From assembly GCF_009299835.1 (NCBI RefSeq), contig NZ_VKCZ01000021.1, positions 124,001 to 188,000 of the forward strand: a stretch of DNA of 64,000 nucleotides. The letters run 5' to 3'. Source of the DNA: Microlunatus speluncae (GTDB lineage Bacteria > Actinomycetota > Actinomycetes > Propionibacteriales > Propionibacteriaceae). The stretch's first letter is position 1. Every line of letters starts with the position of its first letter. Positions 43,562-52,526 of this stretch are shown piece by piece. The notes under the pieces are model-generated. The model did not search any database. It saw only the letters and a program-made list of their open reading frames with translations, and had not been told where the DNA came from. The position numbers and the translations under genes are program-made.

Positions 43562-43590
43562 TGAGCTTGCAAGACCTATTTGCTTGCTCA
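43562..43590. promoter_or_regulatory. Putative SorC operator
   Basis: TGAGCTTGCAA (43562-43572) and TTGCTTGCTCA (43580-43590) form an imperfect dyad with two mismatches, in the 122-base spacer between the ABC operon and the SorC gene. It overlaps the likely promoter of the importer operon. Binding by SorC is inferred. Confidence 0.55.
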
Positions 43591-43648
43591 CCTGATACCC
43601 CGGACCGTAGTTCACACGCGAGCACTGGTCAAGGGCTAGGCTGCTCAC

Positions 43649-44605
43649 ATGAGCACCAGCAAGCGGCGCGGCAACCCCCGGCCCTCGTCGCTCGACGAGC
43701 AGCTGCTGATGGCCGACGTCGCCCGGCGACACTTCTGGGGCGGTCGGACCCGGGTCGAGATCGCCGACGAGCTCGGGCTGTCCCGGTTCAAGGTCGGCCG
43801 GTTGCTGGAGACGGCGATCAGCACCGGCCTGGTCCGGATCGAGATCAACCTGCCGGAGTCGGTGGACTCGGATCTGTCGCTGCGGCTGAAGGAGCGGTTC
43901 GGGCTCGACCGGGCCCTGGTCACCGCCCCGAAGAACGAGAGCCCGGAGGAGACCCGGGACGCCCTGGGCCGGGCGGCGGCGGCCCTGCTCAGCGACCTGG
44001 TGACCGAGGACGACGTGCTCGGGGTGACTTCCGGCCGCACCATCGACGCCACCGCGCGGCACCTGACCCGGCTGGCCGGCTGCGAGATCATCCAGCTGAC
44101 CGGGATGAGCGGCAACCTGAACGACAATCCGGTCGAGGTGCTGCGCCGGGTGGCCGAGGTGTCGGGCGGCCAGGCGCACTCGATCTACGCCCCGCTCACC
44201 GTGGCCACCGCGGAGGCCGCCACCGCGCTCCGCTCCGATCCGCGGCTCTCCTCCGCCTTCGGCCGGTTCGCCGCCGTCACCATCGCGGTCGTCGCCGTCG
44301 GCTGCTGGCACCCGCCGGACTCCCGCTTCTACGACGGCATCAGCGCGACCGAACGGGCCGAACTGCTGGCCGGGGACGTGATCGCCGACATCGGCGGCGC
44401 GCTGATCGACTCCCGCGGCCGGGTCGTGCACGACTTCGACGACCGTACGCTCGGGATCAGCCTGGACGAGCTGGCGGCAATCGACCAGGTGATCATCGTC
44501 GCCGGCGGCGAACGCAAGGCGCCCGCCATCCGCGCCACCCTCGAAGCCGGCGTCGTCGGCACCCTGATCACCGACAACACCGTCGCCCGCCGCCTCCTCC
44601 GCTGA
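43649..44605 (+). CDS. SorC family sugar-responsive regulator
   Basis: 318 residues. An N-terminal helix-turn-helix (TRVEIADELGLSRFKVGRLLETAISTGLVRIEI, about 33-66) is followed by a SorC sugar-phosphate-binding domain (LGVTSGRTIDATARHL...TLGISLDELAAIDQVIIVAGGERKAPAIRATLEAGVVGTLITDNTVA). Members respond to phosphorylated sugars. Divergent from the ABC importer operon, which it presumably controls. Its TGA (44603-44605) overlaps the first base pairs of hairpin H1 copy 3. Confidence 0.92.
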   Translation: MSTSKRRGNPRPSSLDEQLLMADVARRHFWGGRTRVEIADELGLSRFKVGRLLETAISTGLVRIEINLPESVDSDLSLRLKERFGLDRALVTAPKNESPEETRDALGRAAAALLSDLVTEDDVLGVTSGRTIDATARHLTRLAGCEIIQLTGMSGNLNDNPVEVLRRVAEVSGGQAHSIYAPLTVATAEAATALRSDPRLSSAFGRFAAVTIAVVAVGCWHPPDSRFYDGISATERAELLAGDVIADIGGALIDSRGRVVHDFDDRTLGISLDELAAIDQVIIVAGGERKAPAIRATLEAGVVGTLITDNTVARRLLR

Positions 44606-44653
44606 CTTGTCAGAACTGAGTTGTGCCATAGGGCAACTCAGTTCTGACAAGTC
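44604..44653. terminator. Hairpin repeat family H1, copy 3
   Basis: Perfect 20-bp stem: 44604-44623 pairs with 44634-44653, loop of 10 bases (TGCCATAGGG). The core GACTTGTCAGAA is shared with the copies at 1114 and 2879. It overlaps the SorC stop codon and lies 20 bases before the next gene in the same direction, so here it separates two tandem genes. Confidence 0.78.
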
Positions 44654-44672
44654 GGCAGAAGGGCGTGGCAGA

Positions 44673-46022
44673 GTGTCGGGCGTGGCTGAGGACGTGCGGG
44701 ATTCTGCCGGGGAGATCAGGCCGGAGTCGATGGGGCGGGTGGCGGTGGCCAGCTTCATCGGCACCACGATCGAGTTCTTCGACTTCTACGCGTACGGTCT
44801 GGCCGCGGCGCTGGTGCTGAACAAGGCGTTCTTCCCCGAGCTGGATCCGGTCACCGGCACCCTGGCGGCGTTCTCCACCTATGCGGTCGCCTTCGTGTCC
44901 CGGCCCCTCGGTGCCGCCCTGTTCGGCCACTTCGGCGACCGGGTCGGCCGGAAGACCATCCTGATCGTCTCGCTGTTGCTGATGGGCGGCAGCACGTTCC
45001 TGGTCGGTCTGCTGCCCGGATACGCCAGCTGGGGCATCGCCGCGCCGGTGGTGCTGGTCGTGCTCCGGTTCATCCAGGGGATCGGGCTGGGCGGCGAGTG
45101 GGGCGGTGCGGCGTTGCTGGCCACCGAGCACGCGCCGCCGGGCAAGCGCGGGTTCTACGCGATGTTCCCGCAACTCGGCCCGGCGGTCGGCTTCATCCTG
45201 GCCAACCTCAGCTTCCTCGGCGCCCGGCTGGCGATGCCGCAGGACCAGTTCGTCGCGTGGGGCTGGCGGATCCCGTTCATCGCCTCGGCGGTGCTGATCT
45301 TGATCGGCCTCTACATCCGGGTCCGGATCGCGGAAACGCCGGTGTTCCGGCGCGCCCTGGCCCGGCAGGAGGCCGCCTCGACGGTCAACCGGGTGCCGCT
45401 GCTCCGGCTGTTCCGGGCCCAGCCCGGCGCGCTGCTGCTCGGTGCGGGCGTGATGATGATCCAGTACACGCTCTTCTACACCTCGACCACCTATCTGCTC
45501 AGCTACGGCACCAGGATCCTCGGCATCGGCGAGATCACGATGTTGGTGATCGTGCTACTCGCGGTGGTGGTGCTCGGCCTGGCCACCGCGGCATCCTCGA
45601 TCCTGTCCGACCGGGTGGGCCGGCGCCGGCTGCTGGTCATCTCGGCCGCGGTCGCGATCGGCTGGGCGCTGCTGATCTTCCCGCTGGTCGACAGCGGCAA
45701 CCTGTTCCTGGTCTGGCTGGCGCTGGCCGGCTGCCTGTGCCTGATGGGCCTGTCGTTCGGGCCGATGGGTGCGTTCCTGCCGGAGCTGTTCCCGACCCGC
45801 TACCGCTACAGCGGCGCCGCGCTCTCGTACAGCCTCGGTGGGGTGCTCGGCGGTGCGCTGCCGCCGATCATCGCCGTCCAGTTGCAGGCCAATCTCGGAT
45901 CGTGGTCGATCGGGATCTACATCGCGATCGTCGCGGTGATCTCGCTCGGATCCGTCCTGGCGTTGCCGGAGACCCGGGAGGTCGATCTGGACGCCGAAGT
46001 CGCGGATGAGAAATTCCGCTAA
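44673..46022 (+). CDS. MFS transporter, metabolite:H+ symporter (MHS) family
   Basis: 449 residues, 12 helices. The start of the fold (ASFIGTTIEFFDFYAYGLAAALVLNKAFFPE) and GDRVGRKTILIVSLLLMGGSTFLVGLLPGY are diagnostic of MHS symporters (ProP, KgtP, shikimate transporter). They import organic acids or compatible solutes with protons. The start is uncertain: GTG at 44673 (AGAAGG 10 bases before) or 44682; an ATG at 44607 lies in the hairpin repeat and is unlikely. The substrate is unknown. Confidence 0.9.
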   Translation: MSGVAEDVRDSAGEIRPESMGRVAVASFIGTTIEFFDFYAYGLAAALVLNKAFFPELDPVTGTLAAFSTYAVAFVSRPLGAALFGHFGDRVGRKTILIVSLLLMGGSTFLVGLLPGYASWGIAAPVVLVVLRFIQGIGLGGEWGGAALLATEHAPPGKRGFYAMFPQLGPAVGFILANLSFLGARLAMPQDQFVAWGWRIPFIASAVLILIGLYIRVRIAETPVFRRALARQEAASTVNRVPLLRLFRAQPGALLLGAGVMMIQYTLFYTSTTYLLSYGTRILGIGEITMLVIVLLAVVVLGLATAASSILSDRVGRRRLLVISAAVAIGWALLIFPLVDSGNLFLVWLALAGCLCLMGLSFGPMGAFLPELFPTRYRYSGAALSYSLGGVLGGALPPIIAVQLQANLGSWSIGIYIAIVAVISLGSVLALPETREVDLDAEVADEKFR

Positions 46023-46062
46023 CGATCTTGCGCGCTGGAATTCGCGAGTACTCTGGGCCATT

Positions 46063-46111
46063 GGATGCGGGGTCGACCGCATGACCCGCAGCGTGCCGGT
46101 CCCCCGCATCC
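46063..46111. terminator. Hairpin between convergent MHS and glycosidase genes
   Basis: GGATGCGGGG at 46063-46072 pairs exactly with CCCCGCATCC at 46102-46111, followed by TTTC. It is centred in the 158-base convergent spacer, so it can serve both genes. No gene is seen in the rest of the spacer. Confidence 0.6.
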
Positions 46112-46180
46112 TTTCAACGTTTCAATGCTGTGGAATCCCCGACCGGCCGACGTGATGATCTTGGTCGTCACGGCCCAGGG

Positions 46181-49100
46181 TCAGTCGACGGAGATGGTCT
46201 GCCTGGCGGTGACGCCATTGACGATCACCTCGAGCTCGGCCAGGCCGGGCCGGAGAGCGGTCAACTCGCCGGTGCCGGGGTCGTAGGCGAGGGTGGCGCG
46301 CGGATCCGGTCGCTGCCGCTCCGGGTCGCCGATCCAGACCCCGGCGCCGCCCCACCGGGCGCTGACCGGCCAGCTCACCGGGACCTCGCGGTCCCCGTCC
46401 TGGATGATCTTCGCTGTGGCGGGCTGGACCCCGCCGACCACCATCGCGGTCGGCGCGGACAGGAAGATGTCGTCGACCCGGACCAAGGTCTCGACCCGAA
46501 GCCAGTCCAGCCTGCTCCGGTCGGCCGAGATCTTGCCCTGCTCGGGGTCGACGCCGAGCATCGACCAGCCGGTGAATCCACCCTCGTCGGGGGCGCCGGA
46601 CGGGCTCTTGCCCGAGTTGCCGTTGATCACCCGGGAGACTCCGCCCGAGGCCTCGGCGAAGAAGGTCCCGACGTGCCCGTTGACCAGCGCCACCGACTTG
46701 CCGTGGTCGGCCTGGAAGTCGGCCAGCACCCGGTCCAGGGCGGCGGCCTCGTAGCGGTCGCCGAGCTGGCTGGCCTTGTCCGGGTGCGGGTCGTCGATCG
46801 GGTGGTGCTGGAACACCAGCACGCCGGTGAGCTCCGGGTCGGCGGCCGCGGCGGAGAGCTGACTCTCCAGCATCCGCAACTGGTCGGTGCTGCCGCCGGG
46901 GTGCAGGTGGCCGCTGCTCGAGTTCAGGGTGATGATCTTGGTCCGGCCGAGATCGCGCTGCGTCGCCGCGGCGCCGAAGATCGACTCGAAGTTGCCGATC
47001 GGGCCGCCCATGATCTCGTGATTTCCCGGTACGTAGACGTACGGCAGCTTGCCGCCGACCTCCTCGTCCAGGATCCGCTTGGCCAGCTGGAAGTCGATCA
47101 TGGCCGCCTCGTCGACGAAGTCGCCGTTGATCACCAGCAGATCCGGCTTGGCCGCGACGATCTCGCGCAGGGTCCGCCGGGCGGCCGCGACCAGCTCGCT
47201 GTCCGGATCCCGGCCGACGAACTGGCTGTCACTCATCACCGCGATCCGCTGCGGCCGGTCGGCGACCGAGCCCTGGCTGATGATCACCGGATCGAGCAGC
47301 TCCGGCTGCTCCGGTAGCTGCACCTCGGGCGGCACCTGCGCGACCAGGCCGGCGATCTCCAGCCGGTCGGTGTAGCTGGCGTCGGAGCGGATCTCCATGA
47401 ACCGCAACGCGGTCAGCGTGAGCGGGAACTTGGTCCCCGCCGGCACCGGGAAGCGCACCTGGCGCCAGCCGGTCCAGTCGATGTTGGGGCCGTCCAGGTT
47501 GGTCGAGGTGCCGTCGCCGCGGGTGATCTGGATCCGCGGCCACTCGCCCTTCCCGGTCCCGTTGATCCACAGGGTCAACGCCTGCGGCTGGCCGGCGATC
47601 GCGATCGGCTGCACCGGCACCGCGTACATGCCGCGAGTCGCTGTGGTCTGGGTGAAGTCGAAGTCCAGGCCGAGCGCCGGACCGCCGTCCGGGCCGGTGG
47701 CGGCGGACAGGCTCCCGGTCGCCCGGGCGGTCTCCACCTTCCAGTCGGCCGGGTCGGCGAAGTCGGCCAGCGGAGTCTCGGTGTGACCGATCGTGATCGG
47801 CACGGTGACGCGGTGGTCCTGCACGGTGAAGGTCACGCTCGAGGCGCCGGTCGTGATCGTCGGGGTCACGGTGAACCGGCCGACCGCGCCGGGCACCACC
47901 TCGGCACCGGCGGCGGCGTCGATCGTCACGTCGGCGGCCTCGACCGGCACCCGGTGCCCGTCCGCGTCGACGGCGGTCAGGGTGAGGGTCGCGGTCGCGT
48001 CGGCGTCGGGCAGCGCGACGATCGGGCTGGACGGTTCCAGCCGGGTCATCGGCCCGTGCACCCGGATCGGGATCTCGGCCTTGCCCTGCCGGGCCTGGTA
48101 GCTGACCGTGCCGGTGCCGCGCCGGTGGCCGACCACGATCGCCTCGGTCTTGACCCGGCTGGAGGCCAGCCCGACGACGCCGCCCGGCCGGGCCTGGAAG
48201 TGCCCGGTCACCGGAGCGGCCGCCAGATTGCCGTCCAGGCCGGTGCCGACGACGGTACGGCTCAGTCCGGGCAGCAGGTCGTACGCCTCGGGCCGGGCCA
48301 GTCCGGCCGCGGGCTCGAGCGCCGGCCGCAGCGCGACGTCCTTGACCGGCGTGGCCGGGGCGGTGGAGCGGAACACCAGGGCGTTGGCGTCGGCCCGTTC
48401 CTGGCCGTCCGACGGCCGGTTGATCACGGTCCGCTCCTTCGTCCCGGCCGGCCGGGCCACCAGGGTGGTGGACCCGCCGCCGTCGAGGTTGATCGCGTTC
48501 CAGGCGCCGAGGTCCTGCATCAGCCGGGCCAGTTCGGCGATCGTCATGCCGTGCGCGTCGCCCTGCCGGCCGTCGATGCTGACCACGCTGAGGCTGCTGC
48601 CGTCCTTGCTGATCCCGATCGCGGTGCGGGCCGCGGCCACCTGGTCCTGGTCGGTGGGCTTGCCGTCCTCGAGCAGCCGCTGGTCGCCGCCGACGGCGAG
48701 ATCCACGTCCGCGTCGGCCCGGACGATGAGGTCGGCCTCGTCCCCGACCTCCGCGCCGGCCAGCAGCTCGGTCCCCCGGCCGCGGGCGACCAGCGCCGAA
48801 CCGCCCGCCGGCAGCTCGAGCGGCCGGTCGAGCACCGACCGGTCGGTGCTGCTGGCGGTGATCTTGCCGTCGACCACGGTGAGGACCCGGACCGGCTCGC
48901 CCGCCGGGATCAGCCGGCCGACCGGGAACGTGCCCCAAAGCCGGTTGAACAGCCCGACCGAGTCGGCGGCGAAGCTCGGCGAGTTGACCGAGCGGACCTG
49001 CTGGATGATGCCGTTGATCTCGACCGTGGCGTCCGACATCAGCTCGCGTACCGCCGCCTTGCCGTCGGTCAGGGTGAACGCCTGCCGGGCCTCGGCGGCG

Positions 49101-49513
49101 GCCGTCCGCAGGCCGCCGGTGGGCGAGATGTTCGTGCCGATCGGCGCCTCGGACCGGTTCAGGTCGAAGTAGTCGCCGTTGACCGCGGCAACGGCCCGGC
49201 CCGCCGCAGCGAACTCGCTGACCGTCGCCTTGGAGGCGGAGACGGTGCCGCCGTCCTCGACGTCGAGCGACAGCGTCGGCACCGACAGATCGGCCGTCAG
49301 CACGGAGCCGGTCACCCAGCCGCCGGGCTGCAGCCGCTGGAACGAGGTCAGGTCCAGGCCCGGCGCGACCCGCACCTCACGCTGCTGCAGCAGCGTGGAG
49401 CCGGCGCCGGACAGCTCCGGGCCGGTGGGCGGCTCGGCGTACGCGATCGTGCCGGACACCAGCGACAATCCGGTCAGCACGGCCAGCAGGCCGGCTAGGA
49501 CACGACGAGCCAT
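46181..49513 (-). CDS. Secreted phosphodiester glycosidase fused to a metallophosphoesterase
   Basis: 1,110 residues. Signal peptide 1-26 (cleavage near IAYAEPP). A NAGPA-type phosphodiester glycosidase domain spans about 95-390 (NGDYFD near 113, LDGGGSTTLV near 349). Two or three Ig-like/beta-rich segments follow (about 400-620), then a carbohydrate-binding-like region. A calcineurin-like phosphoesterase domain lies at about 755-970, with MSDSQF, NGDFVD, GNHE, HHP and NGHVG supplying the metal ligands. A last beta domain ends the protein. It probably hydrolyses cell-wall glycosyl phosphodiesters outside the cell, such as teichoic-acid GlcNAc-1-phosphate. Monocistronic. Confidence 0.9.
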   Translation of the reverse strand: MARRVLAGLLAVLTGLSLVSGTIAYAEPPTGPELSGAGSTLLQQREVRVAPGLDLTSFQRLQPGGWVTGSVLTADLSVPTLSLDVEDGGTVSASKATVSEFAAAGRAVAAVNGDYFDLNRSEAPIGTNISPTGGLRTAAAEARQAFTLTDGKAAVRELMSDATVEINGIIQQVRSVNSPSFAADSVGLFNRLWGTFPVGRLIPAGEPVRVLTVVDGKITASSTDRSVLDRPLELPAGGSALVARGRGTELLAGAEVGDEADLIVRADADVDLAVGGDQRLLEDGKPTDQDQVAAARTAIGISKDGSSLSVVSIDGRQGDAHGMTIAELARLMQDLGAWNAINLDGGGSTTLVARPAGTKERTVINRPSDGQERADANALVFRSTAPATPVKDVALRPALEPAAGLARPEAYDLLPGLSRTVVGTGLDGNLAAAPVTGHFQARPGGVVGLASSRVKTEAIVVGHRRGTGTVSYQARQGKAEIPIRVHGPMTRLEPSSPIVALPDADATATLTLTAVDADGHRVPVEAADVTIDAAAGAEVVPGAVGRFTVTPTITTGASSVTFTVQDHRVTVPITIGHTETPLADFADPADWKVETARATGSLSAATGPDGGPALGLDFDFTQTTATRGMYAVPVQPIAIAGQPQALTLWINGTGKGEWPRIQITRGDGTSTNLDGPNIDWTGWRQVRFPVPAGTKFPLTLTALRFMEIRSDASYTDRLEIAGLVAQVPPEVQLPEQPELLDPVIISQGSVADRPQRIAVMSDSQFVGRDPDSELVAAARRTLREIVAAKPDLLVINGDFVDEAAMIDFQLAKRILDEEVGGKLPYVYVPGNHEIMGGPIGNFESIFGAAATQRDLGRTKIITLNSSSGHLHPGGSTDQLRMLESQLSAAAADPELTGVLVFQHHPIDDPHPDKASQLGDRYEAAALDRVLADFQADHGKSVALVNGHVGTFFAEASGGVSRVINGNSGKSPSGAPDEGGFTGWSMLGVDPEQGKISADRSRLDWLRVETLVRVDDIFLSAPTAMVVGGVQPATAKIIQDGDREVPVSWPVSARWGGAGVWIGDPERQRPDPRATLAYDPGTGELTALRPGLAELEVIVNGVTARQTISVD

Positions 49514-49588
49514 GATCCCCCTCAGCGGTGTTCTCCGGGCTCAGCGGACCACGACTCTGCCACCAATTGCCAGGTTGTGCTGAATCCG

Positions 49589-49604
49589 GGGTGAATTCTC
49601 ACCC
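49589..49604. terminator. Short hairpin after the ParA-like gene
   Basis: GGGTGA-ATTC-TCACCC, a perfect 6-bp stem with 4-base loop, lies 10 bases downstream of the stop of the minus-strand ParA-like gene. No T tract. Confidence 0.4.
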
Positions 49605-49613
49605 ACCGAAGGA

Positions 49614-51812
49614 TCAGAGGCCGTCCGCGATCGCCGCCGTGACGTGCACCCAGGCCTCCCGGGTCTCCGGGTGCAGGTTGTCGATCTCGATCGTGCCGCC
49701 CTCGACCAGCGTCGGGTCGTGTGGGACGTCAAGCACCGCCCTGGTCAGCCGGCCGAAGTGATCATGCAACCGCCGGGACAGGCCCTCCTCGGGTTCCCGG
49801 GCCGGCGCGGACAGCACCGTGACCGCGTGCTCGACCTTGTGCTCCATGCCACGGGAGCGCAACCCGTCGATCAGCCAGGCCGCCGAGCTGGCCGTGTCCT
49901 CGCGCACGCTGCTGCTGATCACCAGCATGTCGGCGGCCTCGACCGCGGCGATCCAGTTCGAGGCCCGCATGTTGTTGCCGGTGTCGATGATCAACAACCG
50001 GTAGAACCGGGACAGCGTCTGGTGCAGCCGGTCGAACGCCTCCCCGTCCAGGGTCGCGGAGCGGGCCGCGTCCTCGTCGGAGGCGAGTACGTCGAACTGG
50101 GCCGTGCCCTGGGTCCGGACATAGTTGTCCAGGTCGCCCACCCGGGCCCGGTCGACGGCCTGGAACCGTTCCAGGTCGGCCAGCAGGTCGACCGCGGTGT
50201 TGGTGTGCCGGGCCGGGATCGAACGCCAGCCGAGAGTGCCGCGGGTCTCGTTGTTGTCCCAGGCCAGCGTGTAGCCGCCGCGGAACAGGCCGAACGTCGC
50301 CCCGATCAGATAGCAGGTCGTGGTCTTGCACGCCCCGCCCTTCGGGTTGACCACGGCGATCGTCTTCGGGCCGGACAGCGACCGCTGGATCGCGGACACG
50401 TCGGCCCGGTGCTGCATCTCGGCCTGGGACGGACGGAACTTGACCGCGCCGAAGGTGGCTTTGCGGAGAGCGCCGCGAACGCCCCACTCGGCCGGGCCGG
50501 CCTTGGGCTTCGGCCGGGTCTTCAGCAGGTCGTCCAGGGTCGGCTTGCGGAAGGGCTCCTCACCGGGCGGCTGGACCTGGAGCACGTCGGACGGCGGCGG
50601 CTCGTGCCGGCCGTCGCCAGGATCCTGCTCCGCGCCCGGCTGGCCCGGCGGGGTCTCGTCCAGGGCGCGATGCGGTGCCGTGCCCGGCCCGCCGGCCGCG
50701 GGCTGCGGCATCCGACCGGAACTCGGCGGCGGAGCCGCGGGACCAGGTTGCCGGCGGTGGGCGTCGAGCGCCTGCTGGGCCGAGTACGGCTGCGGCACGG
50801 GCGAGGCCGGCTGCTGCGGCTCACCCCAGGGCTGTCCGTACGCCGGGCCGGACTGCGGCGAGCCGGCCGACTGGTCCAGCGGCGGATGCTGCGGGGTGGA
50901 CGGACGCAGTGCACCGGGGTCCTGCGGCGCCGTGGGTGTCCAGGACGATCCGCTGCCGGGCCAGGAGGTCGGTTGCGTGCCCGCTCCCGTGGCGGCGGAC
51001 GGCGCGGTCGGCGACGGCTGCGAGGCCGAGGCCGGCTGCGGCACCGCCGACGACGACGAGAGCGGCACCGCCGAGGACTGGGTGGCGGGCTGCGAGGGCT
51101 GCGTGACCGGCTGCGCCGGAGCGGCCGACGACCGATTCGGTGCCGGGTAGTCGCTCGGGTCGGTCGGGCTGAGGTTGCCGAGCATGCCGAGCGATCGGTG
51201 GTCGGCGGGCCGGGTTCGCTCCGCCGCCTGGCTGTGGTCCGCCGGTTGGCTGTGATCCGGCCCCTCGTCGTCGGGACTGGCGTCGATCGCGGCCGACCAG
51301 GGCGTCGAGTCCGCGTCATCGGCGCTCGTGGCCGGGCCCTGCTCCGGCGCCTGGTACTCCTGTGGTGCCTGATGCTGTTGGAACGGATCCTGGCCGTACG
51401 ACTCCGAGCCGAACGGGTTCGCGGCCGGCGGATTCGAGGCCGGATGGTGCGCGAACGGATTGTGACCGGGCGGGTTCGGGGCCGGCTGCTGCGCCGCCGG
51501 GTCCGGCGGGAATCCAGCCGCCCCGCCCTGGGCCGGATCGAAGGACTGGGACGGGCGGATCGAGCGATCCTCGAAGACCTGCCCGTTGGCGTGCACGATC
51601 AGCCACCAGCGACCGGCCGGCTCGGACGTGGTCAGCCGCACCGGGTGGCCGGCGATCACCGCCCGCTGCCGGGCCCGCTCCAGGATCTGCTGCCGGACCG
51701 AATCCTCGTCGGCCGCCCGGATCTCCTGGGTCACGCCGTCGACCGTCACCGCGGCCGTCCCGTCGGCGCGGACCTCTGCATACAGGGTCGGGTCCTGGTG
51801 CCGCTCGGTCAT
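49614..51812 (-). CDS. ParA/MinD-like ATPase with long proline-rich N-terminus
   Basis: 732 residues. A small N-terminal domain (1-90) is followed by a ~300-residue disordered region rich in P, Q, S and A, then a MinD-type ATPase (about 480-732): deviant Walker A NPKGGACKTTT near 495, RLLIIDTGNN, and VISSSVREDTASSAAWLIDGL. Similar proteins (EspI-like, in ESX loci) control type VII secretion in mycobacteria, and others position machines at the cell pole. No ESX gene is visible here, so the role is open. The ATG at 51812 is preceded by AGGAGG. Confidence 0.87.
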   Translation of the reverse strand: MTERHQDPTLYAEVRADGTAAVTVDGVTQEIRAADEDSVRQQILERARQRAVIAGHPVRLTTSEPAGRWWLIVHANGQVFEDRSIRPSQSFDPAQGGAAGFPPDPAAQQPAPNPPGHNPFAHHPASNPPAANPFGSESYGQDPFQQHQAPQEYQAPEQGPATSADDADSTPWSAAIDASPDDEGPDHSQPADHSQAAERTRPADHRSLGMLGNLSPTDPSDYPAPNRSSAAPAQPVTQPSQPATQSSAVPLSSSSAVPQPASASQPSPTAPSAATGAGTQPTSWPGSGSSWTPTAPQDPGALRPSTPQHPPLDQSAGSPQSGPAYGQPWGEPQQPASPVPQPYSAQQALDAHRRQPGPAAPPPSSGRMPQPAAGGPGTAPHRALDETPPGQPGAEQDPGDGRHEPPPSDVLQVQPPGEEPFRKPTLDDLLKTRPKPKAGPAEWGVRGALRKATFGAVKFRPSQAEMQHRADVSAIQRSLSGPKTIAVVNPKGGACKTTTCYLIGATFGLFRGGYTLAWDNNETRGTLGWRSIPARHTNTAVDLLADLERFQAVDRARVGDLDNYVRTQGTAQFDVLASDEDAARSATLDGEAFDRLHQTLSRFYRLLIIDTGNNMRASNWIAAVEAADMLVISSSVREDTASSAAWLIDGLRSRGMEHKVEHAVTVLSAPAREPEEGLSRRLHDHFGRLTRAVLDVPHDPTLVEGGTIEIDNLHPETREAWVHVTAAIADGL

Positions 51813-52011
51813 CGTCGGTTCCTCCTGACTCGGCCGGGAAGTGCAGGCGTCGGGTCAATTCTGCTGGCTCCGCCGCTCAAGTCACGCCTCCGGGTCTTGG
51901 TTACCCTCAATGCCCACTCCCTGAATCGCCCGCATGGCCCCGCCGGACCCGATCCTATCCAGCCGACTCGGGTCGAGCCGGTGATGCACGCTGCACTTCT
52001 ACACTGGCCCG

Positions 52012-52524
52012 GTGACGATCGAGTGCCGGCAGGGTGACCTCGCCAAGGTCGCCGCAGACGCCATCGTCAACGCCGCGAACTCGTCCCTGCTCGGCGGGGC
52101 CGGGGTCGACGGTGCCATCCACCGCGGCGGCGGGCCCGAGATCCTGGCCGCCTGCAAGGAACTGCGGGCGACCCGCTATCCCGACGGGCTGCCGGCCGGC
52201 GCGGCCGTCGCGACCACCGCCGGCCGACTGGCCGCCCGCTGGGTCATCCACACCGTCGGCCCGGTGCACTCCCGCGCCGAGGACCGCTCCGAGTTGCTCG
52301 CCGCCTGCTACACGTCATCACTGCGGGTGGCCGACGAGCTCGGCGCCCGCTCGATCGCGTTCCCGGCGATCTCGACCGGCCTCTACGCCTGGCCGAAGGA
52401 GGACGCCGCCCGGATCGCCCTCCGCGCCGTCCGCGAGGCGACGACCGCGGTGCAGGCGATCATCTTCGTCCTGTACGGCGAGGACAGTTACCGTGCGTTT
52501 CGTACCGTCGCCGAGGAAGGATGA
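52012..52524 (+). CDS. Macrodomain protein (O-acetyl-ADP-ribose deacetylase type)
   Basis: 170 residues, a single MacroD-like domain. DAIVNAANSSLLGGAGVDGAIHRGGG holds the catalytic Asn and Asp region, and FPAISTGLYAWP the second ribose loop. Such enzymes remove ADP-ribose from acidic residues or hydrolyse O-acetyl-ADP-ribose. The GTG start lies about 8 bases after TACACT, consistent with a leaderless transcript. The next gene overlaps by 4 bases. Confidence 0.92.
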   Translation: MTIECRQGDLAKVAADAIVNAANSSLLGGAGVDGAIHRGGGPEILAACKELRATRYPDGLPAGAAVATTAGRLAARWVIHTVGPVHSRAEDRSELLAACYTSSLRVADELGARSIAFPAISTGLYAWPKEDAARIALRAVREATTAVQAIIFVLYGEDSYRAFRTVAEEG

Positions 52525-52526
52525 TC

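Noticed and set aside
44607-44672. Start of the MHS symporter at the ATG at 44607
   Set aside because: The first ~20 codons would be made of the H1 hairpin repeat. GTG at 44673 has a ribosome site and removes this extension.
49614-51812. Type VII (ESX) secretion locus
   Set aside because: Only the ATPase resembles EspI. No WXG100, EccC or mycosin-type gene is adjacent; the subtilase at 5620 lacks a C-terminal membrane anchor and is 44 kb away.
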